From Bdellovibrionales bacterium (GTDB lineage Bacteria; Bdellovibrionota; Bdellovibrionia; Bdellovibrionales; Bdellovibrionaceae), in assembly GCA_018266295.1 (NCBI GenBank), contig JAFEAQ010000006.1, positions 124,001-188,000 on the forward strand: DNA of 64,000 nt. Reading direction: 5' to 3'. How positions within the stretch are numbered: the stretch's first letter is position 1; each line of letters starts with the position of its first letter. Made by a program: the position numbers and the translations under genes. Shown one piece after another: positions 9,233 to 18,282 of the stretch. The notes under the pieces were generated by a model. The model saw only the letters and a program-made list of their open reading frames with translations. It did no database searches and was not told the DNA's origin.

Positions 9233-9257
9233 CCAGACGACCACGATGGTCGTCTGG
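9233..9257. repeat. Perfect 11-bp stem CCAGACGACCA / TGGTCGTCTGG
   Basis: The two arms match perfectly around the three-base loop CGA. It has the same AGACGACC core as its two neighbours and lies about 80 bp beyond the stop of the leftward gene ending at 9338, so it may also act in 3'-end formation. Confidence 0.6.
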
Positions 9258-9337
9258 CCCCGTTCCCAAGGACGGACGGCCATCGCGAATTCCGCGACTG
9301 GGCGAGCGAAGACCGAAACAAACATTTTAAGAAATTC

Positions 9338-10045
9338 CTAGCGACCCAGGAGGTCGTTCTCATCGAGCATGATTTTGCGGCTTTTGATTTTCTTTGTTTT
9401 GAAGTGCTGTAACCATTCCGTCGGCTTGCGCTTGTTCCAAACCGCTGCCAAACGGGTTGCAAAATACAGCGGGCTGTATCCCTGACCTTGATATTCTTTT
9501 GGAGCCTTGATGGCTGTTAGCATCTCAGGACCAAAATAGCTTTGTGGCATCATGCGCTCATTGCCGATAATCTCACCGATAATGATCACATCTTTCGCCT
9601 GCCCCATCACCGTGCGACTTAATGCAAGTCCGGGCTCACCTTCTGCCGCATGCCCTGTCGGCGCAATCACGAGCTTTCCGCTATCAACCTTTTCACCAAG
9701 GATTTGAATCAAGTCTTTTGTTTGATCACTGGCCTTTTTGTTCCACGAAAAGAAGTAGAAAGACACCTCTGGCGGAGGATTTTTAACTTTCTCTAAAAGA
9801 TCTTTCTCAGAATAGTTCCCCTTATCGTCATAAGGAGTCAAATTCACTAACTCACAGTTTTTACAGCTTCCCTTGAAGGAATCAAACACAGGCGTGATTT
9901 TCTTTTCAAAATCTTCTTGTTTCTCGGTAGAGAAATAACCGATCACCACTTTACCGTCATCAGCGGCTAAAGCATTTACAGAAACCGTCGTAGCGACAGA
10001 AAATAAGAGCGAAAAAGCGATCAAACGCAGAGCGATATTTTGCAT
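9338..10045 (-). CDS. Exported protein resembling a degenerate subtilisin-like (S8) domain
   Basis: Residues 1-27 are a signal peptide ending in ALA-A. The mature part (about 208 residues) has KLVIAPTGH, then DVIIIGEI, an S-Y-F-G-P segment, AP, and QGYSPLYFATRLAAVW. That order resembles the second half of subtilases: the AAGN strand, VGA strand, SxxGP, APG and the GTS helix. The Ser of GYS would sit at the nucleophile position, but the Asp (DTG) and His (HGT) motifs of a working S8 enzyme are not visible, and the usual Asn is replaced by TGH. If the match is real it is an inactive or reshaped pseudo-peptidase of the cell envelope. The resemblance is by eye only, so 'exported protein of unknown function' is the safe reading. 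Confidence 0.6.
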   Translation of the reverse strand: MQNIALRLIAFSLLFSVATTVSVNALAADDGKVVIGYFSTEKQEDFEKKITPVFDSFKGSCKNCELVNLTPYDDKGNYSEKDLLEKVKNPPPEVSFYFFSWNKKASDQTKDLIQILGEKVDSGKLVIAPTGHAAEGEPGLALSRTVMGQAKDVIIIGEIIGNERMMPQSYFGPEMLTAIKAPKEYQGQGYSPLYFATRLAAVWNKRKPTEWLQHFKTKKIKSRKIMLDENDLLGR

Positions 10046-10089
10046 AGAAAATATTATGAACTCGACTTTTTAGCGATGTCGACCAAAAT

Positions 10090-11265
10090 ATGATTCAACG
10101 TTGCATCATGACTAAGACTTGGGAACAAATTCAAATTTTTCATAGCGGTGATGAGTTCTTTACTGAATTAATCTCCAGCATCCGGCGCGCAGAAAAGACG
10201 ATCACGCTGGAGTTCTATATTTTTGAAATCGATGCCTTGACCGATATTCTCCTGAAAGAGCTTCAGCTCGCCGTCTTACGTGGTTGCGAAGTGCGTTTAC
10301 TGGCCGATGGCGTCGGCAGTTTATTCTATTTGGATGCTCTACAAAAACGCTGTGTTCGCGAAGGTGTGCATTTTCGCATTTATCATCCACTGCCGAGCTT
10401 TTTGCATTGGCTGGCTCGATTGCCTCAAGAGCTGTTTTCAAAAACTCCGGGATTTTTCCGCCGCGCGAATCGTCGCAACCATCGAAAAACCGTTGTGATC
10501 GACGGCGAAATTGCTTTTGTCGGCAGCTTCAATATGACCCGGGTTCATTTTGAAAAAATGGTAGGTGTTCAAGCCTGGCGCGACTCCGCCGTTAAAATCA
10601 AAGGCGAAGCGATTGAAAGCCTCATTGCGGCATTTGATATCGCGTGGGCCTTTGCGCGAAAAACTCCACTCTCACCGACCCACATGGCTTTTCTACGCGA
10701 GAAAATCACCCTCGTCCTGCGCGGTCACGAAATGCTGCGTTTGAATGTGAACGATAAAATCCGCCGACACCTTTATAAAGATCTTTGCCGCCGCATTCTT
10801 CACGCCAAAACCCGCGTCTATGTTGTCACAGCTTACTTCTTGCCAAAGCGAGCCGTTCTGCGAGCTCTTGCGAAGGCTGCCAAACGAGGCGTGGATGTAA
10901 AAATAATTATCCCGGGACCAAGCGATGTCCCGCTAGTGAAATGGGCGGCTTATGAACTCCCACACAAGCTGCAAAAAGAGGGAGTAAAACTTTACGAATA
11001 CCAAAAGCGGGTTCTACACGCTAAATACATGGTTATTGATGACTGGAGCACCATCGGCTCCTTCAACCTTAATCATCGAAGTATTTTACACGACCTAGAG
11101 GTCGAAGCCGTCATCACGGATGCTGAAAGTCTAAGCAACATCACTCAGCAATTTGCGAAAGATATTCAAGCTTCTCAGCCCCTCGAGCCTAAATATTACG
11201 AGAAAGGCTCCCTTTGGTTCCATTGGCTTGCCAAAACTCTGTTCAAACTGCGATATTGGTTCTAG
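10090..11265 (+). CDS. Cardiolipin synthase-type phospholipase D family enzyme
   Basis: Two HKD motifs are present: H131-x-K133-x4-D138 followed by GSFNMT, and H310-x-K-x4-D followed by GSFNLN. This is the full active site of the phospholipase D superfamily in one chain. The spacing and the 391-residue length fit ClsB/YbhO-like cardiolipin synthases, which join phosphatidylglycerol with another phosphatidyl donor at the inner membrane. There are no obvious N-terminal membrane helices, unlike ClsA; the C-terminus is basic and aromatic (SLWFHWLAKTLFKLRYWF) and may bind membrane. Neither ATG (10090 or 10108) has a strong ribosome binding site, so the exact start is unsure. Confidence 0.85.
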   Translation: MIQRCIMTKTWEQIQIFHSGDEFFTELISSIRRAEKTITLEFYIFEIDALTDILLKELQLAVLRGCEVRLLADGVGSLFYLDALQKRCVREGVHFRIYHPLPSFLHWLARLPQELFSKTPGFFRRANRRNHRKTVVIDGEIAFVGSFNMTRVHFEKMVGVQAWRDSAVKIKGEAIESLIAAFDIAWAFARKTPLSPTHMAFLREKITLVLRGHEMLRLNVNDKIRRHLYKDLCRRILHAKTRVYVVTAYFLPKRAVLRALAKAAKRGVDVKIIIPGPSDVPLVKWAAYELPHKLQKEGVKLYEYQKRVLHAKYMVIDDWSTIGSFNLNHRSILHDLEVEAVITDAESLSNITQQFAKDIQASQPLEPKYYEKGSLWFHWLAKTLFKLRYWF

Positions 11266-11289
11266 CAGTCTGAATACTTGGGGAACTCA

Positions 11290-11889
11290 ATGAATACGAT
11301 CAAGATCGCCGTTACCGGTGGCCCATCTGGCGGAAAAACCACTTTGATTGAAGCACTTCAAAAAGAAATGGGAAAAACCGTTTCGGTCGTGCCAGAATCA
11401 GCTAGTATTCTTTATCGTGGCGGATTTCCGCGCATTAAATCTCGCAACGGCCTTATTCACGGACAAAAAGCGATTTACTATACTCAAAAAGAACTCGAAG
11501 ACCTGATTTTCGTGGAGCACAAACCAAAACTCATGGTCTGCGACCGCGGCTCGATGGACGCATTGGCATACTGGCCCGAAGATCCTCAAAGTTTTTTCGA
11601 GTTGATTCAATCTACTCCCGAGCGAGAATACGCACGTTACGATTGGGTGGTACACTTGGACACGGCGGCGACTGAGAATTACGATAGCATGAATCCCATT
11701 CGCACTGAGTCGCCGACGGAGGCGATTGCCCTGAACCAAAGAATTTTGGATGCTTGGGCGCAACACCCACGCCGTATCCGCATTAATCAACGAAAAGACT
11801 TCCTTTCGAAAATGGCCGCAGCTCATGGAGTGATCCAAGCAATTATGAATGGCGAAAGTGTCGAACAGATTCGCAAAACTTTCGAATAA
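11290..11889 (+). CDS. P-loop NTPase/kinase-like protein (AAA_28 type)
   Basis: The start is the ATG at 11290, with GGGGA five bases upstream (a TTG at 11278 is also open). The 199-residue protein has a Walker A motif GGPSGGKTT at residues 10-18, a Walker B-like LMVCDRGSMD, and HLDTAAT. It resembles the AAA_28/NadR-type small-molecule kinases, which bind ATP and a nucleotide or other metabolite. The substrate cannot be read from the sequence. It follows the cardiolipin synthase gene by 24 bp in the same direction, so co-transcription is likely, although no functional link is evident. Confidence 0.7.
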   Translation: MNTIKIAVTGGPSGGKTTLIEALQKEMGKTVSVVPESASILYRGGFPRIKSRNGLIHGQKAIYYTQKELEDLIFVEHKPKLMVCDRGSMDALAYWPEDPQSFFELIQSTPEREYARYDWVVHLDTAATENYDSMNPIRTESPTEAIALNQRILDAWAQHPRRIRINQRKDFLSKMAAAHGVIQAIMNGESVEQIRKTFE

Positions 11890-11941
11890 TTCGAGATAAT
11901 TGTTTGCATCGGGGGGCTCCCGTCGGTCACAATGATCTCAT

Positions 11942-13717
11942 ATGAGAGCACTTCGATTTCTTTTTTCGACAATGGCATTCGGGGCCGCCGTAACAACGGC
12001 CCATGCAGCCGACTCCATCCCTCTCTTTTTCCAGGCTGACAAAAACAATATTCAAGTTCTTCCGCAGCGGTTTGAATACAACCTCGTGGATGAAGATCAT
12101 ATCAAAATCGGTGACATCGTCATTGACGGTACGACATTTGGTTTTCAAATTGCTCCGTCTGTGAACTTTCCGGGAAAATACCGCGCGCGTTTCATTTGGC
12201 CTGCTGGTCTTTTGAAAGAAGGTTCTCTTTTGCTAAAAGACAATACCGGAAAAGCGGTTTGGACCACGAACTTCAATCGTAAAACAATTAAACTCGTCAA
12301 TCGCGAAAACAATGAAGCGGAAAAGGCCGAAGACAAGGCGCTGCGCACCCAGCTTGCAGAGCTGATCGTAGATCAGCTGAATCCGGCACTGATTGAAGAC
12401 ATGAAGTACTTTCCGTTCATGAACTTCTGTATTTCACGGACTAATCAGGACACGCGCATTTATCTTTGCTCAAAAGAATTATATCTGACGACTAAAGACA
12501 ATCGCATGACGGTTCGAGCTCGCTCCCAAGGTAAGCGCACGCCGTTTGTGGAAATCAACGGTAAGAGTGTCGGCAATCAAGGCAGCATCTTCCTGAATAA
12601 TGACAGCGAAAATATTGGTTTCCGCGCGATGACTCAATCGGGAGCCGTGCTGGAAGTTGAAACCCGCATGAAGCCGGTGGATTTCAAAGACGTGGTTTTG
12701 ACTCCCGACAAAAAAGAACTCGTGATCACCGCTTCAGGAACTGAACCCGTCAACGAAGATAAAGTAAAACGCATTTCCGATGACGAGTGGCAATTCAATA
12801 TCGACGCCGAACGCCCGATTTTGTACCTCAAGGGCGAAGGCAACATTCCGATGCGCCAAGAGTTCTACATTAAAGGCGATGTCCCTATCGATGCCGCACG
12901 CCCTTTTGTTGAGCAAAACTCTTTCGATCGTATTTACAAACCGGAACTCACTCTGCGTGGTACTTACGTTGCCGGCACATCTGTGAGCTCCAATGCCCCG
13001 AATGAAAAAGTTGATAAACTTGAAGACAACCGCTTCCGCTGGCGCCTAACGGAAATTCCTGCCGGCGAAACCTCACGCCACTACCTGCGCGTCAGTCACG
13101 AGCAAAATTCTTACCTCGCCGCTTACGATGTGTATCGTGACTTTCCGTTTGAAGCCGGCGGCTTTATTTCTTACTGGACACCGGCTGCGCAATTTTATGG
13201 GGATTTATTTGTTACTTGGTGGATGGAAAACTTCATGGGGAGCGACGCCAATTGGTCGCGCCTGCACTGGGGGCTTAATTTCAAAGAATCTCTGATGCTC
13301 ACCAAGAAAGACGGCGAAGCCAATGTGAACATCACTCATCTAGAGCTTTTATGGCGTGCAAATCCCGGATTTCACTTCCAAGACAAAACCTGGGGTTTAT
13401 CTATTCCTTATGAAGTGATTCAAGGCAACGGCATCAGTGTGAGTGGCTTTGGTTTGGGCGCGTTCTATAGCGATAAAGCGCAGAAACGCTATCAGCGCTA
13501 TATGCATTGGTATGATGTTAAGTTCGATTACCTGACCGGCATGGGGAGTGGCGATGTGAAACTTAAGAGCGCCATGAATTTGCTTGGAACAGCTTACTAT
13601 CACACGGATAAACGCATGAGCTGGAGTTACGGCCTCGGTGTCAGTCAGTACAGTTTTGATCCAGGCACTTCAAAAATGCAGTTTATTCTTCGCGGTGGTG
13701 CGAACTACCGCTTCTAA
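11942..13717 (+). CDS. Outer-membrane barrel family protein (family copy B)
   Basis: Signal peptide at residues 1-22 (ends AHA-AD). The mature N-terminus shares landmarks with the protein at 37054-39369: GD-x-VIDG/D-x-x-F-x-F, a tryptophan-proline turn (IWPAGL against RWPENL), W-x-T/D-x-I, and a two-Cys segment, FCIS...LCSKELYL against FCLT...LCSQRYVI. The last 200 residues form alternating strands, with HLELLWRANPG and a Phe terminus, consistent with an outer-membrane barrel. At 591 residues it lacks the proline-rich linker of copy C. The function of this family is unknown. A soluble Cys-bearing periplasmic or surface domain joined to a barrel is the simplest reading. It converges with the gene at 13732, only 14 bp apart. 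Confidence 0.75.
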   Translation: MRALRFLFSTMAFGAAVTTAHAADSIPLFFQADKNNIQVLPQRFEYNLVDEDHIKIGDIVIDGTTFGFQIAPSVNFPGKYRARFIWPAGLLKEGSLLLKDNTGKAVWTTNFNRKTIKLVNRENNEAEKAEDKALRTQLAELIVDQLNPALIEDMKYFPFMNFCISRTNQDTRIYLCSKELYLTTKDNRMTVRARSQGKRTPFVEINGKSVGNQGSIFLNNDSENIGFRAMTQSGAVLEVETRMKPVDFKDVVLTPDKKELVITASGTEPVNEDKVKRISDDEWQFNIDAERPILYLKGEGNIPMRQEFYIKGDVPIDAARPFVEQNSFDRIYKPELTLRGTYVAGTSVSSNAPNEKVDKLEDNRFRWRLTEIPAGETSRHYLRVSHEQNSYLAAYDVYRDFPFEAGGFISYWTPAAQFYGDLFVTWWMENFMGSDANWSRLHWGLNFKESLMLTKKDGEANVNITHLELLWRANPGFHFQDKTWGLSIPYEVIQGNGISVSGFGLGAFYSDKAQKRYQRYMHWYDVKFDYLTGMGSGDVKLKSAMNLLGTAYYHTDKRMSWSYGLGVSQYSFDPGTSKMQFILRGGANYRF

Positions 13718-13731
13718 AGTGGTTTTCACAA

Positions 13732-14949
13732 CTACTCCGCAGTATGATCAATAGCCCATTTCACCGCGCCGTACTCGTTCGGACTTGTAACGTTATCCAA
13801 ACCATAGGTGATGACTTGTTTGCCGTCTCCAGCTTGAATCAACATCAACCGATGACTTGAAGGAAGCGAAACAAGAAGTGCGCTCTCGCCACTTGCTGAA
13901 ATATCTTTTCCGCTCAGAAGCTGCTCTAAGCTCACGGACTTGGCGCCATTTTCATTTAATACATACATCTTCACTTTTCCGCCGGCAGAGGTCTCAGATT
14001 TCATAACTCCAGCAACCAACTGGAAAGTCTCATCCATAGATGCCTGGCTGCCTGCGATTTTCGCCGGCGCACTCGGTGGAGCTGCCACGGATTTTTTCCC
14101 GATCCTCAGATATCTCGAGATAATATCCATCATCGCTGCCGTGTCTGTTTTTTCTTTAATGGCGCTCCAGGAGTCAGAGTTTTTATGATGTAATAAACTC
14201 TTCACGAGATCCTGCTCGCTGTAGTAACCGTACAAAACAACACCGAGCAGAACATATTTGAACGCTTGCTTCTTGATAACGCCCTTCATGAAATCCGCAT
14301 TCGAGCGGCCCAGTGCTTTCAAGAAAAGCATTCTCATACTCTCTGCAGAATTAACTTCATCTTTTTTAAGATAACGGGCAAGCGGCGCAAACTTTAAGAA
14401 GTCCTTGAGCAGTTTTCCCTCGATCACAACAGGGGCTTCCACACGCTGAACGCCATCAAATGGATTTTCGCTACCGATATCTTTGATGCCCATCTCTTCG
14501 GGACTGTAGCGCGTTTTAGTCAACGAAAGGCCATCTAGTGAGGTTGGCTTTTTCTCAAAGACATTTTTTTCACCGTTCGGCTTGATGATACTGATCTTAG
14601 CAAGCCTGAAGGCCGGAAACATTGAGCGATTATCTGAAGCGTATTCATACTCTAAGCTCCAGCCGAACTTCAGAGGCTGCCCTAGATATAGCTCTCCTTT
14701 TTCTAGGGTGAGCTTCTTACTAAAGGATTCCCCAAGAGTGGTCGTTGTCATCTTCAGAAGACCTAAAACGGCCTCGGCCTGGTTCGTCGGATTTTCATTT
14801 CCTTGGTAGGTGAATATTCCGGTTGAGAGAATAAGACCCGGTATCGTCCCAAAAGCGTCTTCGCAAGACATTCCATGCGCCAGGCCGGCAGAAGGCATAA
14901 ACCCAAGGATGCTTACGAATGTTAGAAATGACGACAATACCTTACGCAT
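13732..14949 (-). CDS. Exported protein of unknown function
   Basis: The ATG at 14949 has AGAGGA five bases upstream. Residues 1-24 look like a signal peptide (ends GLA-HG). The 405-residue protein has a beta-rich first half and a hydrophobic helix near the middle (FKYVLLGVVLYGYY). After an Ala/Pro linker, a C-terminal domain of about 100 residues with short strands holds LLVSLPSSHRLMLIQAGDG. I do not recognise a family. It is eight bases downstream of the gene at 14958-16070 and so is almost certainly in the same transcript. The pair may work together in the periplasm. Confidence 0.65.
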   Translation of the reverse strand: MRKVLSSFLTFVSILGFMPSAGLAHGMSCEDAFGTIPGLILSTGIFTYQGNENPTNQAEAVLGLLKMTTTTLGESFSKKLTLEKGELYLGQPLKFGWSLEYEYASDNRSMFPAFRLAKISIIKPNGEKNVFEKKPTSLDGLSLTKTRYSPEEMGIKDIGSENPFDGVQRVEAPVVIEGKLLKDFLKFAPLARYLKKDEVNSAESMRMLFLKALGRSNADFMKGVIKKQAFKYVLLGVVLYGYYSEQDLVKSLLHHKNSDSWSAIKEKTDTAAMMDIISRYLRIGKKSVAAPPSAPAKIAGSQASMDETFQLVAGVMKSETSAGGKVKMYVLNENGAKSVSLEQLLSGKDISASGESALLVSLPSSHRLMLIQAGDGKQVITYGLDNVTSPNEYGAVKWAIDHTAE

Positions 14950-14957
14950 AAAATCCT

Positions 14958-16070
14958 CTAAAGCTTTTTAGGCTCATTCATCGTTTTTAAACCTTTGATG
15001 TAATGCTTAAGCAGTTTTGTTTGAGCCAATCTATTTTGAATTCCGCGAGACATCTCTTGATGATCGAAAGGCTCGATTTTGAAATGTCTCTGAATCTTGC
15101 TTTGCACCTGTTGAATGTAAACAGGCGACGCTCCGATACTTTCAAGAGCTTCTTTAAAATAAATCTGTGTTTCAGCGACATCTTTATAGTCGCCAATAGT
15201 TCCCGCAAGCTCACTGATAATCGAAAACTCATACTGGGGCACCTTGATCGGCTGCTCAACCAGGATCTCACTGGATTTTGTGTATTTCGAATTCATCAGT
15301 TTGGGATTTTGCGCTAAGAGCTCGTTAAACCATCCGTTAATACCCGTCGGCAAATCCGTTTCTGGCTGCAACTCGACAAGCCCCTTAAGGGCGTTGACTT
15401 GAATAAGAAGAGAACGCAATTGACGTCGCAGTCTATGAAGTCCTTTTTCAATATCAGGGCTATCGAAAGCACCCGCTTTGATACCTTTTTGAACTTCCTC
15501 AGCCCGGTCCCGAAGATTTTCGATCAGAAACTTGCGCTCTTTTTTATCCTCGCTCCAGCGGCCTTTTTTATCGAGTTCAGCCTTGAGCAGGCGAATGGTT
15601 TGCTCTGGGGATTCCCAGAGGCCCGATTCTTTCATTGTTTGCAAAAGAACCTCTTTGGCCTGCAGCTCTTTTGCTCTGAAATAGGGCTCTAAAACAGGCT
15701 CGTCGATTTTGACGGCAACTTTTCGCAGAGAAACCGCAAGGTCATAATCACCAAAGACACCCTGCCAATCTTTAAAGTTCGAGGTCTTTTTCGCGAAGAA
15801 TTTTGTATTCTGAGCCATCACCATTTGTGAAAGGCCTTGAAGTCTAAAAAAGTTCTTACGGACTTCTTCATTCATTAAAAGCTTGAGTTTTTGGTCATCA
15901 GAAAGATGCTTACTGTCGGCAAAGAGGGTTTGAATTGTATCGAGCTCCTGATTCAAAAATCTACGGGCCATAGAATGATCCTGCTCAAATACTTGGGCGC
16001 AGATTTCCTGAGCTTGGGCAAAGCTCTGGAAAAGTGGTAAAGCCAAAAGTATTAACAGCAAGGTTTTCAA
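14958..16070 (-). CDS. Exported helical protein of unknown function
   Basis: The start is a TTG at 16070 (MKTLLLILLALPLF), chosen because AGAGG lies five bases upstream and it gives a clean signal peptide ending AQA-QE. A TTG at 16106 would add 12 non-hydrophobic residues. The mature protein of about 350 residues is rich in Leu, Lys, Glu and Gln, with long predicted helices and coiled-coil character (for example the stretch around KDERKFLIENLRDRAEEV-type heptads), and has one Cys near the N-terminus. No catalytic motif is seen. It is the first gene of a two-gene unit with 13732-14949. Function is unknown. Confidence 0.65.
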   Translation of the reverse strand: MKTLLLILLALPLFQSFAQAQEICAQVFEQDHSMARRFLNQELDTIQTLFADSKHLSDDQKLKLLMNEEVRKNFFRLQGLSQMVMAQNTKFFAKKTSNFKDWQGVFGDYDLAVSLRKVAVKIDEPVLEPYFRAKELQAKEVLLQTMKESGLWESPEQTIRLLKAELDKKGRWSEDKKERKFLIENLRDRAEEVQKGIKAGAFDSPDIEKGLHRLRRQLRSLLIQVNALKGLVELQPETDLPTGINGWFNELLAQNPKLMNSKYTKSSEILVEQPIKVPQYEFSIISELAGTIGDYKDVAETQIYFKEALESIGASPVYIQQVQSKIQRHFKIEPFDHQEMSRGIQNRLAQTKLLKHYIKGLKTMNEPKKL

Positions 16071-16205
16071 AGGAACCTCTTTCAATTCATTAACAGTCGT
16101 TAGCAAAAAATGTCATCCACCTCCGGCATCTGCACCTCAAGTGCTAATGACGGAGAAGGACTCTTATACAAGCTAATAAGCAACCGAAGTGCCAAGCAGG
16201 TCCGA

Positions 16206-16225
16206 TCTCAAAATGAGACGGATGC
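16206..16225. repeat. Second copy of TCTCAAAATGAGAC-RGATGC
   Basis: Nineteen of 20 bases match the copy at 1265-1284. A small CAGG-AA-CCTG stem follows at 16225-16234. It sits between the stop of the receiver-PATAN gene and the start of the exported-protein gene, on the downstream side of the former. Confidence 0.6.
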
Positions 16226-16265
16226 AGGAACCTGTCTTTAGATTTTATATGAATGCAAAGGGGGG

Positions 16266-18197
16266 CTATTTCTTTTTGAAGAAACCGGAAACCATCTTCT
16301 TAAGGTCCATGTTCAGAAGATCTTCCTGCTTGCCGGCAGAAGCCAATTGATTGAGCTCACGTCGCGCCACAATCATGGAAGAGTTCAAAGCCAAACACTT
16401 CTCGAAAGATTTGCGTGCACCACTGACATCGCCCTTCGCTTTTTGCAACAGGCCCGTCACGAATGGGAACAAGGCATCGTACTTTTCATCCGGCGGCACC
16501 TGCATGAGTTCGAACTCAATATCTTTGAGCTGCTGGATTTTCTTTTGCGGATCCAAGATACCAACCTTCGCCCATGCGTTGTATAGATGGGCCTGCTGCA
16601 AGCTTGGATTCAAATCCATTACTTGAGTCATAAAGTTGGCTGCTTTTGCGTACTGATTGAGCTGCAAAGCGTTCTTTGCTTCTTCCAGCAAGGAAGTCGC
16701 ACGTAATTTCTTTTCAGCTTCTGATTTCAAATTCGATTGCTTAAACTGCTGACGTTGGCCCGCATCGAGGTACGAGGTACAAGCTTCCGTCACGCGAGTA
16801 CGGATTTGCCCCCAGAGTCTGTAAGCCTCACCTTTTTGATCGCGCGGCTGTTCACCGAGCATCGGCAAGAACTCATCGACCATGCCGCTGACAGTTGCCA
16901 CGGTCTCTTGACCGAGACCGAAGTATTCCACCACTTGCAGATGATTTTTACCCTGCAAATCAGCATAGATTTTACGAAGAGCTTTTAACTGCTCTTGTGG
17001 ATTCACAACGGCCTGAGATTTCGAGAACGAAATCAGACCTTTTGTCAGCAAAAAATGAATCGCCTTATGAACCGCCGCTTCGTGATAACCAGGCTGTCCT
17101 AAAAGGTCCATCAAAGTCACACCACGATCGAGGTTTTCCAAGAAACCTTCAAGGCTTTGGATCAAAGACATTTTCAGTGCCGGATGATCTTCACGATACG
17201 TCGAGCTGCGCGTAATACGGTAGCTCGCCCACATCATATGCATAGATTTGAGCCACGCCGCACTCAGCTTTGAAGCAATCCAGTCATGCAAGAAATAAGA
17301 CAGAGAGTCGGAATCAATGCTTGGCTCGATCATCTCAACTTCAACTGAAGCAAAGTTGATGCGGATCATTTGGTCCACGATGGTGCGAGACAAACGGATA
17401 TTCATCTGTTCAGTCAGAATCAAGTCAAACGCATGCGGGCTCAGCTTATTGGCTTGAATCATGCGCTGACCAAGGCGGCGCGGGCTCTTGTCACTCAGAG
17501 CCTCCTGAACATCTTCAGGAGTCGCATAACCGCTTTGGATCAACATTTCGCCCAGATAAGTCGTCTTATCCTCAATATCAACGCCGACGATCACACCGTT
17601 CGAGAAGGAAACGCCCGACACATTGCCGTCAGCGCCGTAAATATTTAAATGCCCGGAGCTCTTAGTTTCAACCAGCAAGCTGTAAACAAACGGCAAATCA
17701 AAGCCGCTGACTTCTTCCAAAGACTCGATGAGTTTTCTCTTCTCGCGAGTCGAAACCATCGTGCGGCCGAAAATTTGATACAAGTTTTTACGTGGCGAAG
17801 CTTCTTCTTTGCGATTGGCCTCGTCGACTTTGACGAGCTTTAAGGCTTCATTCAAATCAAACGGCTTTTTCAAGAATGCAACAGCTTGAGTTTTCTTTGT
17901 TGCATCTTGAATAAAGTCTTTATCAGAGTAGATACCGCTCATTAGAACGGTTTTAAAGCGCGCTTTATTGCCGAGCTCTTTGCGGATCTTTGTGACGTAA
18001 TCCACGCCCATCATCTGCGGCAAAAGACAGTCGATGAAAAGCATATCAATCTTCTCTTTATTGAGAACTTCCGTGGCCTCATCTGGCTGTGTCACCAAAT
18101 AGACCTCATGACCAACACGCGAGAAGGCCTCTTTGAGAGCTTCCCCTAATGTGCTGTCATCTTCTAAGATTAAGATTTTTACTTTTGCATCTTCCAC
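16266..18197 (-). CDS. Response regulator with PATAN/DUF4388 and TPR domains
   Basis: Residues 1-125 form a receiver domain with acidic pair (EDD), phospho-acceptor Asp56 (LFIDCLLP) and Lys111 (KKPF). Residues about 150-215 match DUF4388/PATAN (SGHLNIYG...GVSFSNGVIVGVD). They are followed by a GspE-N-like repeat (YLGEMLIQSGYATPEDV, LGQRMIQANKLSPHAF). Winged-helix-like and helical segments precede C-terminal TPR repeats (about 520-630). The 643-residue design has no DNA-binding or enzymatic output, so it most likely works through protein contacts. It is 113 bp downstream of the STAS gene and the SpoIIE phosphatase gene on the same strand, which suggests one signalling unit. PATAN proteins in other bacteria interact with receivers and control motility or surface behaviour. 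Confidence 0.8.
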   Translation of the reverse strand: MEDAKVKILILEDDSTLGEALKEAFSRVGHEVYLVTQPDEATEVLNKEKIDMLFIDCLLPQMMGVDYVTKIRKELGNKARFKTVLMSGIYSDKDFIQDATKKTQAVAFLKKPFDLNEALKLVKVDEANRKEEASPRKNLYQIFGRTMVSTREKRKLIESLEEVSGFDLPFVYSLLVETKSSGHLNIYGADGNVSGVSFSNGVIVGVDIEDKTTYLGEMLIQSGYATPEDVQEALSDKSPRRLGQRMIQANKLSPHAFDLILTEQMNIRLSRTIVDQMIRINFASVEVEMIEPSIDSDSLSYFLHDWIASKLSAAWLKSMHMMWASYRITRSSTYREDHPALKMSLIQSLEGFLENLDRGVTLMDLLGQPGYHEAAVHKAIHFLLTKGLISFSKSQAVVNPQEQLKALRKIYADLQGKNHLQVVEYFGLGQETVATVSGMVDEFLPMLGEQPRDQKGEAYRLWGQIRTRVTEACTSYLDAGQRQQFKQSNLKSEAEKKLRATSLLEEAKNALQLNQYAKAANFMTQVMDLNPSLQQAHLYNAWAKVGILDPQKKIQQLKDIEFELMQVPPDEKYDALFPFVTGLLQKAKGDVSGARKSFEKCLALNSSMIVARRELNQLASAGKQEDLLNMDLKKMVSGFFKKK

Positions 18198-18282
18198 GTG
18201 ATTTCTTCTCGGCAGAAAATGCTTGGAATTTAACGGAGTTAAGGCCCGAACTGGACCTTAAACTTTGGCGAGCAACTGGAAA

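Larger units (their letters stand above)
8824..9337. other. Gene-free stretch with clustered palindromes
   Basis: No convincing gene lies between the MBL-fold gene and the converging gene at 9338. The stretch holds a 7-bp GC-rich stem (8875-8892), three palindromes sharing a GACGACC core (9014-9046, 9088-9136, 9233-9257) and a looser pair, CGATCTT at 8970-8976 with AAGATCG at 8995-9001. Short open frames here have no codon bias or ribosome binding sites. The region could serve as terminators for the two converging genes, as a structured RNA, or as a repeat landing zone. Confidence 0.6.

Noticed and set aside
9014-9257. CRISPR array
   Set aside because: The elements are palindromes of different length and spacing, not equal direct repeats with spacers.
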